DNA of 64,000 nt from CAVTBX01 sp963733135 (GTDB taxonomy: Bacteria; Actinomycetota; Thermoleophilia; Gaiellales; Gaiellaceae), in contig CAVTBX010000006.1 of the NCBI GenBank assembly GCA_963733135.1, positions 1 to 64,000 of the forward strand. Reading direction: 5' to 3'. Both the position numbers and the translations under genes were made by a program. The notes below the pieces were generated by a model. It worked only from the letters and a program-made list of their open reading frames with translations, searched no databases and was not told the origin of the DNA. Below are positions 19,722 through 26,781 of this stretch, in pieces. How positions within the stretch are numbered: the first letter of the stretch is position 1; each line of letters starts with the position of its first letter.

Positions 19722-20123
19722 GTGCTGCGGGAGTTCGAGGTGAAGACCGAGCGCAAGACGCAGGTCGTGGATGTGACTCAGGGGGTTCGTGAGGCCCTCG
19801 GCAGCGCGAACGGCGGCTCGGCGGCGCTTGTCTACGTGCCGCACACGACTGCCGGCGTGATCGTCCAGGAGCATGCCGATCCGGCCGTCGGAACCGACCT
19901 CGAGAAGGCGATGGAGAAGATCGTCGAGGACGGCTGGGGCTGGGATCACATCGAGGAGGGTGAGGAGAACGCGCCCTCGCACGTCCGCGCCGCCCTAACC
20001 GCGACGAGCGTCCTGATCCCCATCCAAGACGGCAAGCTCGCACTCGGCACCTGGCAGGGCGTCTTCTTCTGCGAGTTCGACGGCCCGCGGACGCGAAAGG
20101 TCTTCGTCACGACGCTGGCGTAG
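19722..20123 (+). CDS. YjbQ/UPF0047 family protein
   Basis: A 133-residue protein with the family signature VPHTTAGVIVQEHADP, WGWDHIEEGEENAPSHVRAAL and LALGTWQGVFFCEFDGPR. These carry the conserved His/Glu residues of the trimeric UPF0047 fold. E. coli YjbQ shows weak thiamine-phosphate synthase activity, and databases name the family accordingly; the physiological role is unsettled. The GTG start at 19722 places it 22 bp from the divergent peptidase start. Confidence 0.9.
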   Translation: MLREFEVKTERKTQVVDVTQGVREALGSANGGSAALVYVPHTTAGVIVQEHADPAVGTDLEKAMEKIVEDGWGWDHIEEGEENAPSHVRAALTATSVLIPIQDGKLALGTWQGVFFCEFDGPRTRKVFVTTLA

Positions 20124-20153
20124 GGGCGAGCCTAGGTGCGCTGGAACCGGCCC

Positions 20154-20462
20154 TCAGCGCGGCTCGTAGTCGATCTCCAGGAAGTCCGTGACCTCCGCTA
20201 GCCATCGCTCTTGCACGAACCTTGCGTGCTCTGCGTGCTCGTTGTAAGTCGTGTAGGCGGCGGCATCGGCGAACTCCATCGACAGCCCGAAGCGAAAGCC
20301 GTTCTTCGGGCTCACCTCGCGGAGCAGCTCGAATGCCTCGACGCCCGGAACGTCGGCCAGCCGCTCCGCTGCCGCGAGGAAGCTTTTCTCGCCTTGCGAG
20401 TCGGGCGCATGGCTTAGCGCGAACGCGACGGTATGCCGGATCCGCCCGGGCGCAAGAGCCAT
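20154..20462 (-). CDS. Dabb (stress-responsive alpha/beta barrel) domain protein
   Basis: A 102-residue protein: IRHTVAFALSHAPDS, a helix, VPGVEAFELLREVSPKNGFRFGLSMEF, and EHARFVQERWLAEVTDFLEIDYE. This is the ferredoxin-like dimeric Dabb fold. Members include monooxygenase-like and cyclase-like enzymes, but no activity can be assigned. It faces yjbQ convergently with 30 bp between them. Confidence 0.8.
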   Translation of the reverse strand: MALAPGRIRHTVAFALSHAPDSQGEKSFLAAAERLADVPGVEAFELLREVSPKNGFRFGLSMEFADAAAYTTYNEHAEHARFVQERWLAEVTDFLEIDYEPR

Positions 20463-20499
20463 CTTGCGATCCTAAGGGCAATTCGGTCGCCGCCTCGCC

Positions 20500-20565
20500 G
20501 ACGTGTCAAGGGGTCTTGACCCTGACATGACCAGGCCGAACGTGTCCGGGGTCTGACCCCGGACG
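20500..20565. repeat. Two GACGTGTC-GGGGTCTGACCCC palindromes
   Basis: Upstream of the Dabb gene are ACGTGTCAAGGGGTCTTGACCC and, 15 bp on, CGTGTCCGGGGTCTGACCCC followed by GGAC, a perfect palindrome of GTCCGGGGTC/GACCCCGGAC around one T. Related copies are at 21279-21306 and 22777-22800. The conserved prefix ACGTGT and core GGGTCTGACCC indicate a dispersed short repeat rather than a single terminator. Confidence 0.7.
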
Positions 20566-20639
20566 GGCCGAACGGGACGGGTAGTGGGTCGAGGGGATGG
20601 CCCGCCGTTCGGTGCGAGCGACTCAGCCGGTTGCGGGAC

Positions 20640-21120
20640 CGCGCTGGACGTTCAGCTTCGCGTCGCTAGCGCCGCACGTAGGCGCCGGCGTGTCCCGAAA
20701 CACGCACGGCTCGCCGCCCGAGCCCTGAAGTCGCGTTGGGTAAGCGGCTCGTCGACTGGCCGCCCATTCCTGCCGGTAGACGCAGGAGGGCACGCCGTCG
20801 TTGGACGTAGGGGACGGTGAGGTCGCGACCGGCACCCGTCAAATCCACGCCGTCCCTCCCGAGATCACGATGGACGAGACGCGAGCGTCCCCGCCGATAG
20901 TCGTGACGAGGCCGCTTCGGACCTCACCCGGCTCCGGCCCGTCTAGGAGAGCGAGGAGGACGTCGGCCGGCTCGCCCAGCCCGGATCGCTCGACGGCCGC
21001 CAACTGATCCCGTGGCCCGAGCTCGGTGATCCTGCCGTGAAGGAAGTAGAGCTTGGCGGAGGAGCCGCGTCCGCATCCGGCGGAGAGGAGAACTCCGCAA
21101 ACGAACGGGATGCGACCCAC
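20640..21120 (-). pseudogene. GerMN-domain lipoprotein, frameshifted
   Basis: From ATG 21120 the minus strand reads a lipoprotein signal (FVCGVLLSAGC, with the lipobox Cys), then SSAKLYFLHGR, LAAVERSG, EPADVLLALLDGPEPGEVRSG, and ISGGTAWI. This is the order of a GerMN (sporulation/spore-germination) domain as found in many actinobacterial lipoproteins. The frame closes right after GGTAWI. A neighbouring frame goes on with DLTGAGRD, so one indel near 20840 breaks the gene. The remainder down to about 20640 is not clearly readable. Between 21121 and 21365 I see no gene, only one short palindrome. Confidence 0.5.
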
Positions 21121-21278
21121 CTCACGTCTGAACTACACGTCTTACCAGGCGGAGGTTCCCGGGCTGGCCCCGCCGGTTTCACCGCCTCACGCTCGCTTCG
21201 GTCCGCGTCGAGGATGAGATCGACGTCCGAATCGGCTCGCTCGTCCCACGGCGGCGATAGGTTGCATGCCCGAAGCAG

Positions 21279-21306
21279 ACGTGTCCCGGGGTCTGACCCC
21301 GATGCC
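21279..21306. repeat. GACGTGTC-GGGGTCTGACCCC palindrome, third copy
   Basis: GACGTGTCCCGGGGTCTGAC followed by CCCGATGCC, 60 bp before the start of the hydrolase-cyclase gene. It shares the prefix and core with copies at 20500-20565 and 22777-22800, so the gene at 21366 is flanked by two members. Confidence 0.65.
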
Positions 21307-21365
21307 CAAGCCGTGTCTCGGGGAGGACGGTGGCGTAGGCCCGCGGTCGCCGCGAGAATCACGGC

Positions 21366-22688
21366 ATGGACGCCCCGGTCGAGTATGCGCGGAGCGGCGA
21401 CGTCAACATCGCGTACCAGGTGACGGGGGACGGCGCCTTCGATCTCGTCGTCATCTCCGGCTTCGTCTCGCACCTCGATAACGACTGGGAACACCCCGGC
21501 TTCGTGCGGCTGCTCGAGCGCCTAGGCTCCTTCGCCCGGCTGATCCGCTTCGACAAGCGCGGGACGGGGCTGTCGGACCGCGCGGTCGGGCTGCCCGACT
21601 TCGAGACGCGGATGGACGACGTGCGGGCCGTCATGGACGCCGCCGGGAGCGAGCGAGCGGCGCTCTTCGGCTACTCGGAGGGCGGCCCGCTCGCCGTCCT
21701 CTTCGCGGCGACGTACCCGCAGCGCGTTCGTGCCCTGGCCCTCTACGGGACGTATGCGAAGCGCACCGGGCCGGATGAGGACTATCCGTGGTGCGAGACC
21801 GCGGAGCAGCGCGCTGCGTACGCGGCGGCGGTCGAGCGCGAATGGGGGGTCGATGCGGATCTGACCCGAATGGCGCCGACGGCCGACGAGACGTTCAAGG
21901 GATGGTGGATGGCGCGGGCTCGTGCGGCCGCCAGCCCCGGGTCGGCGCGTGACCTCGTCATCATGAACTCGCAAGCAGACATCCGAGACGTGCTGCCGTC
22001 GGTCCAGGCCCCGACGGTGGTCATCCACCGCACCGGCGACCGCGACGCCCGGGTTGAGGAGGGCCGCTACCTCGCCGAGCGCATCCCGGGCGCGACCTTC
22101 GTCGAGCTTCCGGGCGAGACCCACGTGCCGTTCTGGGAGCCGGACGACATCATCGATGTCGTCGAGGAGTTCCTGACCGGCGTGCGCCCCTCGCACGTCG
22201 ACGAGCGCGTGCTCGCGACGATCCTCTTCACGGATCTGGTGGGCTCGACGGAGCGCGCGACGGCGCTCGGTGATCATGCCTGGGCGGGCCTGGTCGAGCG
22301 CCACAACGAGGCTGTCCGGCGCGAGCTCGACCGGTTCGGCGGCGAGGAGATCGACACCGCCGGCGATGGGTTCCTGGCGCTCTTCGATGGCCCAGCTCGG
22401 GCCATCAGGTGCGCGCTCGCGGTGCGCGACCGGCTCGCCGGGCTCGGCCTCGACGTCCGCGCCGGCGTCCACACGGGAGAGGTCGAGCGGCCGGGCGGCG
22501 GCCGTCCGCGCGGCATCGCCGTTCATACCGGCGCGCGGATCGCGGCGGCAGCTCAGGCGGGAGACGTGTTCGTGTCGACGACGACCCGCGACCTCGTCGC
22601 GGGGTCGGGCCTCGAGTTCGAAGAGCGCGGCGAGTTCGAGTTGAAGGGCATCGGCGCCCGGCGCCTCTTGGCCGTCGCCCACGATTGA
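21366..22688 (+). CDS. Alpha/beta-hydrolase fused to a class III adenylate/guanylate cyclase domain
   Basis: A 440-residue protein. Residues 1-275 form an alpha/beta hydrolase with nucleophile elbow GYSEGG (Ser104), oxyanion region, and a late catalytic His in GETHVPFW. Residues 283-435 form a cyclase domain: ATILFTDLVGSTERA (first metal Asp), EIDTAGDGFLALFDGP (second metal Asp), and VRAGVHTGEVE. The segment GIAVHTGARIAAAA stands where many cyclases have VNxAAR, so the usual transition-state Asn is replaced while the Arg is kept. The family would make a cyclic nucleotide in response to a ligand or product of the hydrolase domain. No membrane helix is seen. Confidence 0.9.
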   Translation: MDAPVEYARSGDVNIAYQVTGDGAFDLVVISGFVSHLDNDWEHPGFVRLLERLGSFARLIRFDKRGTGLSDRAVGLPDFETRMDDVRAVMDAAGSERAALFGYSEGGPLAVLFAATYPQRVRALALYGTYAKRTGPDEDYPWCETAEQRAAYAAAVEREWGVDADLTRMAPTADETFKGWWMARARAAASPGSARDLVIMNSQADIRDVLPSVQAPTVVIHRTGDRDARVEEGRYLAERIPGATFVELPGETHVPFWEPDDIIDVVEEFLTGVRPSHVDERVLATILFTDLVGSTERATALGDHAWAGLVERHNEAVRRELDRFGGEEIDTAGDGFLALFDGPARAIRCALAVRDRLAGLGLDVRAGVHTGEVERPGGGRPRGIAVHTGARIAAAAQAGDVFVSTTTRDLVAGSGLEFEERGEFELKGIGARRLLAVAHD

Positions 22689-22776
22689 ACCGAGCCTCGC
22701 AAGCGACCAAGCGTCTGGTCTGGGCCCGGTCATCGCTCGAGCAGGGGTGCCGGGTCGTGCTTGGCGGGGGGAGCGG

Positions 22777-22800
22777 ACGTGTTTCGGGTCTGACCCCGAT
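22777..22800. repeat. GACGTGTT-CGGGTCTGACCCCG palindrome, fourth copy
   Basis: GACGTGTTTCGGGTCTGACC continuing CCG, lying between the cyclase fusion and the RNA methyltransferase gene. It has the same prefix and palindromic core as the copies at 20.5 and 21.3 kb. Nothing else was found in 22689-22886. Confidence 0.65.
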
Positions 22801-22886
22801 TACCGTCCCAAGAGAACAGTGCCGTGGGCGCCGGCCCACGTCGAGCGGGCCCCGTTGGCCTGGCAGGGCCTCGATACCATCGCCGC

Positions 22887-24254
22887 ATGGCTGCTCCCGT
22901 TCGGATCGACGACGAGATTGACGTCACCGTTGACTCGCTCGCCTACGGTGGGAACGGGGTCGCGCGGCTGAATGGTTTTGTGGTCTTCGTGCGTCGCGGG
23001 CTGCCCGGCGACACCGTCCGCGCTCGGGTTACGAAGGTCAAGCGAAGCCACGCGGAGGCGGTCGCCGTCGACGTCCTCGAGCCGGGTGCCGAGCGGGTTG
23101 ATGCCCCCTGCGAGCACTACCCTGCCTGCGGCGGCTGCCGGTTCCAGGATCTCGCCTACGAGCGCCAGCTGGAGGCCAAGGCCGGTCAGGTTGCGGACGC
23201 CCTGACGCGCATCGGCGGCTTCACGGACGCGCCGCTCGAGCCCGCCGTGCCGGCCGCGTCGCTCTTCAGCTACCGGAACAAGCTCGAGTACTCGTTCTCC
23301 CCGTCCGAGGACGGGCGTCTCGACCTCGGCTTCCACCGCGCCGGCCGCTGGGACGAGGTGATCGACGTCGAGCGCTGCTGGCTCACGACCGATCTCGGGA
23401 ACGCGATCAGGAACTCGATCAAGGAATGGGCACGCGAACATGATCTCGAGCCCTACGACCAGGAAGCCCAGCGCGGCTTCCTCCGCCACCTCGTCGTCCG
23501 CGAAGGGCGCAACACCGGCCAGGCGCTCGTCGTCCTCGTCACCGCTCCCGGGCGCTTCGACGAGCTCGACTCGTTCGTCGAGACCCTGCGCCGCTTCCCC
23601 GAGGTGCGATCCATCCACCACGCCGTGAACGATCGCCCGGCCGAGGTAACGAACCTGCCGACGCAGCTCCTTTGGGGCGAGGAGGCGATCGAGGAGGAGA
23701 TCCTCGGGCTCCGCTTCCGTGTACGGCCCAACGCATTCCTCCAGACGAACACGGCCATGGCGGAAACGCTCTACCGCCTTGCCGGCGAGTACGCAGGCCT
23801 GACCGGCGAAGAGACGCTCTTCGACCTCTACTGCGGCACCGGGACGATCGGCCTCGCGCTCGCGAAGGACGCGCTGACAGTGTGGGGGGTCGAGGTCTCG
23901 GAGGAATCGGTCGCGTGCGCGATCGAGAACGCCGAGCTGAACGGGATCACGAACTCGGCCTTCTACGCCGGGGAGGTCGGCGAGGCGATCGAAGAGCTCT
24001 CGGAGCGCGCAGGCAAGCCGGACGTTGTCGTCGTCGACCCGCCGCGCAGTGGGCTCTCGGGCAAGGCTCTCAGGCGCATTGCCCGGCTCGAAGCGCCGCG
24101 GCTCGTCTACGTCTCCTGCAACCCGACGACGCTCGCACCGAACGCGAAGGAGCTCGTGCGGGAGCACGGCTACCGCCTGGAGCGCGTTCGACCGGTCGAC
24201 ATGTTCCCGCACACGCCGCACGTCGAGGCAGTCGCTCTCTTCACCCGCGGTTAG
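22887..24254 (+). CDS. rlmD: 23S rRNA (uracil-C5)-methyltransferase, RlmD/TrmA family
   Basis: SAM-dependent RNA m5U methyltransferase, 455 residues. An N-terminal TRAM domain (DDEIDVTVDSLAYGGNGVAR) is followed by an iron-sulphur cluster motif CEHYPACGGCRFQDLAYERQ (CxxxxxCxxC). The catalytic domain has DLYCGTGTIGLALA for SAM, VVVDPPRSGL, and the catalytic Cys in YVSCNPTTLA. The start MAAPV at 22887 gives the expected TRAM opening. The target may be U747/U1939-type positions of 23S rRNA; RlmC/D cannot be separated by eye. Confidence 0.92.
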   Translation: MAAPVRIDDEIDVTVDSLAYGGNGVARLNGFVVFVRRGLPGDTVRARVTKVKRSHAEAVAVDVLEPGAERVDAPCEHYPACGGCRFQDLAYERQLEAKAGQVADALTRIGGFTDAPLEPAVPAASLFSYRNKLEYSFSPSEDGRLDLGFHRAGRWDEVIDVERCWLTTDLGNAIRNSIKEWAREHDLEPYDQEAQRGFLRHLVVREGRNTGQALVVLVTAPGRFDELDSFVETLRRFPEVRSIHHAVNDRPAEVTNLPTQLLWGEEAIEEEILGLRFRVRPNAFLQTNTAMAETLYRLAGEYAGLTGEETLFDLYCGTGTIGLALAKDALTVWGVEVSEESVACAIENAELNGITNSAFYAGEVGEAIEELSERAGKPDVVVVDPPRSGLSGKALRRIARLEAPRLVYVSCNPTTLAPNAKELVREHGYRLERVRPVDMFPHTPHVEAVALFTRG

Positions 24255-24255
24255 G

Positions 24256-25473
24256 TCAGCTGCCCTTGGAACCGGCCGACGGTTCTAGGCGGTCGAGGGG
24301 CGACGGCTCGCCACGGGCCCGGCGGCGCGCCGCTGCGATGTGCTCGGAGGCGATCGTCGTCGTAAGTACCGCAAGGAGAAGCGCGGCGAGCACGAGCCCT
24401 GGGGCGAATGGCCCTAGGCCGCCGACCGCGAGGCACGCGAGCGCCCCCGCGAGACGCTTGCGGCTGATTGTGCCGGTCATCCGGAGCCGCAGCGCGACGT
24501 GCGCGAGCAGATAGAGCGCCGGCCCGCCCACGACAGCGACTACCTCCTCGCCGGGCAGCACGTCTGTCGGGTGTGCGATCACGAGCTCGTCGCCGACTGC
24601 CGAGAGAATCACGCCGGCGACGATCGCAACGTGCAGATACGTGTAGGCGTCGCGCGCGAGCCGGGTGCGGTCCGGAGCGAGCTCGAGTCGCCGTTGGGCG
24701 ATCGTGGCGACGTAGTTGAAGTAGAGCCACCAGAGCGCGGCCGTTGCGAGGAATGCAATGCCGAACGCAACGACTCGTGATGGGCCGAGCTCCAGCCCAG
24801 CCGTGGTGGCACCGGTCAGGACGATGGTCTCGCCTAGCGCAATGATCACGAAGAGCTGGAAGCGCTCTGCGAAGTGCGACGTCTCTACTTCCCAGGTCTC
24901 GCTGCTGAGTCGCGGCCGTCTGGGGAGCCAATAGAGAACCAACGGGCCGAGGTAGTCGATCGCGAGCGCGGCCAGCCAAAGCATCCAACGCGCCGTTCCG
25001 TCGGCAAGCGCGCCCGCTATCCACAGCACCCCGGCTGCCGTCAACCAGGTGAGGATGCGGCCCGCGCGCTCCCGCTCGAGCGTCCGGGCCTCCGCCGAGG
25101 CAAAGGTCAGAAACGCATGACGCCCTACCTGGATGCCAACGTACGAGACCGCGAACAAGAGGGCGTGCGCGCCGAACGCCTCCGGGATGGCGACGGCCAT
25201 GAGCAAGCTCAGGAGCATCACGACCATCAGCACGGCTCGAACGACGATCGAGTCTGGATCGAGCTCGTTGGTCACCCACGTCGTGTAGTTCCATGCCCAC
25301 CAGACCACCAGCAGAACGAGTAGCGCCTGCGCCGCTCCCGTCCAGCTCAGATCGTCGAGGAACAGGTGCGAGACCTGCGTGATCGCGAATACGAACGCGA
25401 GGTCGTAGAAGAGCTCGAGAGCGGTGGCTCGTTGTTCCTCTCCGGGATCCCGCGAACGTTGGAAGCGGGTCAT
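24256..25473 (-). CDS. LtrA (low temperature requirement A) family membrane protein
   Basis: A 405-residue polytopic protein. It opens with the family signature ATALELFYDLAFVFAITQ, then WWAWNYTTWVTNELDPDS, the motif ERFQLFVIIALGETIV, and about 11-12 hydrophobic helices. The LtrA family is named from Listeria; its molecular function is unknown. It is the last gene of a long minus-strand run, 11 bp after the presenilin-like gene. Confidence 0.9.
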   Translation of the reverse strand: MTRFQRSRDPGEEQRATALELFYDLAFVFAITQVSHLFLDDLSWTGAAQALLVLLVVWWAWNYTTWVTNELDPDSIVVRAVLMVVMLLSLLMAVAIPEAFGAHALLFAVSYVGIQVGRHAFLTFASAEARTLERERAGRILTWLTAAGVLWIAGALADGTARWMLWLAALAIDYLGPLVLYWLPRRPRLSSETWEVETSHFAERFQLFVIIALGETIVLTGATTAGLELGPSRVVAFGIAFLATAALWWLYFNYVATIAQRRLELAPDRTRLARDAYTYLHVAIVAGVILSAVGDELVIAHPTDVLPGEEVVAVVGGPALYLLAHVALRLRMTGTISRKRLAGALACLAVGGLGPFAPGLVLAALLLAVLTTTIASEHIAAARRRARGEPSPLDRLEPSAGSKGS

Positions 25474-25484
25474 GCGGCCCCAGA

Positions 25485-26195
25485 CTAGAGCGCGCGACGC
25501 CTGCGGATCTGCCGCCAGAGCAGGTCGGCGTTGGCGAGCACGAAGCCGGCGGAGAGGAGCGGCAGGGCGGGAAGCCCGCTCACGTCCGTCCAAACCGTGA
25601 GCGCGAGCGTCGCGCCGAAGGAGAGCGCCATCAGCGTCCACGTCAGCCTCGCGCGGAGCAGGAACTTCACGGCGGCGCCGAGGAAGAGCGCAAAGAAGAG
25701 GACGTCCGGGAGACCGAGCTGTGCGGACGTCTGCTCGCCTGGAACGGGGAAGGCGATCGAGAGCGCGTCGAAGACCTGTGGCTGTTCCTCGACGATGCGC
25801 TTGGTCGGCCCCTGCGCCACCGAGTAGATGTCCACCGGGACGATCAGGACCGCCACGAGCAGAACGAGACCGACGTGGTCGAAGAAGATCAGGAACCACC
25901 AGCCGACGAGGACGACCGCCGCGAACTTGGTCTGGTTCGCGGCCGAGTCGAAGGACGCCAGGTGGAGCAGGATCGTCACCGCAGCGAGCACGAGGCCGAG
26001 ACCGAGCAGGTACCGGGGCTCGAGTGTCTGGCGGAGCGGCAAGGCGAGCCATGCGAGCAGGAACGTGAGCGGGATCAGGACGAGCGCGAAGAATGCGACC
26101 GTTCCCCATTCCCCGAGCTCGGGCAGCCGCTCGGCGACGGCGTCGTAGATCCCGAGGACGAGGAAGAGCCCTACCAGGGCGGGAGCTCGGCCCAC
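25485..26195 (-). CDS. Presenilin-like (A22-type) intramembrane aspartyl protease candidate
   Basis: A 236-residue protein with about seven hydrophobic helices. In one late helix is VPVDIYSVAQGPTKRIVEEQ (Asp122), where presenilins have YDLVAVLCPKGPLRMLVE. Forty-two residues on is QLGLPDVLFFALFLGAA (Asp164), like LGLGDFIFYSVLVGKA, with GLPD instead of GLGD. Then comes GLPALPLLSAGFVLAN (residues 208-222), matching the PALP motif, 45 residues after Asp164. These three landmarks in order and spacing point to the GxGD aspartyl protease superfamily. The GTG start at 26195 overlaps the end of the UDG-like gene by 25 bp, so translation is probably coupled. The substrate is unknown. Confidence 0.65.
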   Translation of the reverse strand: MGRAPALVGLFLVLGIYDAVAERLPELGEWGTVAFFALVLIPLTFLLAWLALPLRQTLEPRYLLGLGLVLAAVTILLHLASFDSAANQTKFAAVVLVGWWFLIFFDHVGLVLLVAVLIVPVDIYSVAQGPTKRIVEEQPQVFDALSIAFPVPGEQTSAQLGLPDVLFFALFLGAAVKFLLRARLTWTLMALSFGATLALTVWTDVSGLPALPLLSAGFVLANADLLWRQIRRRRAL

Positions 26196-26755
26196 CAGGG
26201 CCCCAGCTCCTTGAAGGCCTCCCAGAAGGCCCGCTTCGCCGGCTGCTCGTCCAGCGAGTCGTCGACGTCCGGTGTCACGAGCGCGTCCGTCGTCGGCGTG
26301 TAGCGCTGGATCTCGCCCGTTTTCGGCTCCAGGGTGCTCGAGAGGGGAAAGCCGGTCTCGTTCAGGCATCTGAGAGCATCTTGCCCCATGACGACGACGA
26401 TCTTGGGCCCCACCACGTGGAGCTCGCGAATGAGCCAGCCTCGCGCCTCGGCTTCGTCCTCGCCGTCGTACTTCAAGACGTTCGTGCCGTAGACCGTCGT
26501 CGGGTCGACCCGCAGGCGGCCGAGCGCCTTGGTGATCGCGTCGCCGGCCCGGCCGTAGAAGGCCACGCCTTCCTGGATCTCCGAGTCGCGCGGCCGGTGC
26601 TTCAGGAGGAGCACGTCGGCCAGCGGATGGCCCGAGCCGAGGACGGGCGCACGGTCCGGCCCGGCTGCCTGGGCGATCTCGTGGCCGAGCTCGTTGATCT
26701 CGGCAATCGCCTTCCGGAGGTAACGCTCGGAGAGTTCGTCGGTGGGCACGGGCAC
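26171..26755 (-). CDS. Uracil-DNA glycosylase superfamily protein (divergent)
   Basis: About 194 residues. The core HPLADVLLLKHRPRDSEIQ, GVAFYGRAGDAITKALGRL and VYGTNVLKYDGEDE follows the order of the UDG fold (motif 1 strand, GRAG helix, TNV strand). VVGPKIVVVMGQDALRCL corresponds to the Rossmann strand before the last motif. The usual motif-1 GEAPG and final HPS are not present: LKHRPRDSE and LVTPDVDDSLDEQ stand in their places. Either it is a distinct UDG-like family or an inactive member. Start is GTG 26755 or 26749; an upstream start would overlap the GT4-PHP gene. Confidence 0.65.
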   Translation of the reverse strand: MPVPTDELSERYLRKAIAEINELGHEIAQAAGPDRAPVLGSGHPLADVLLLKHRPRDSEIQEGVAFYGRAGDAITKALGRLRVDPTTVYGTNVLKYDGEDEAEARGWLIRELHVVGPKIVVVMGQDALRCLNETGFPLSSTLEPKTGEIQRYTPTTDALVTPDVDDSLDEQPAKRAFWEAFKELGPWWAELPPW

Positions 26756-26781
26756 GGGTCGGGACTCTGTTCGCGGCGGAG

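Noticed and set aside
22800..24221. 473-codon open frame antisense to the RNA methyltransferase
   Set aside because: Composition of a reverse-complement shadow; the plus-strand protein has full family motifs.
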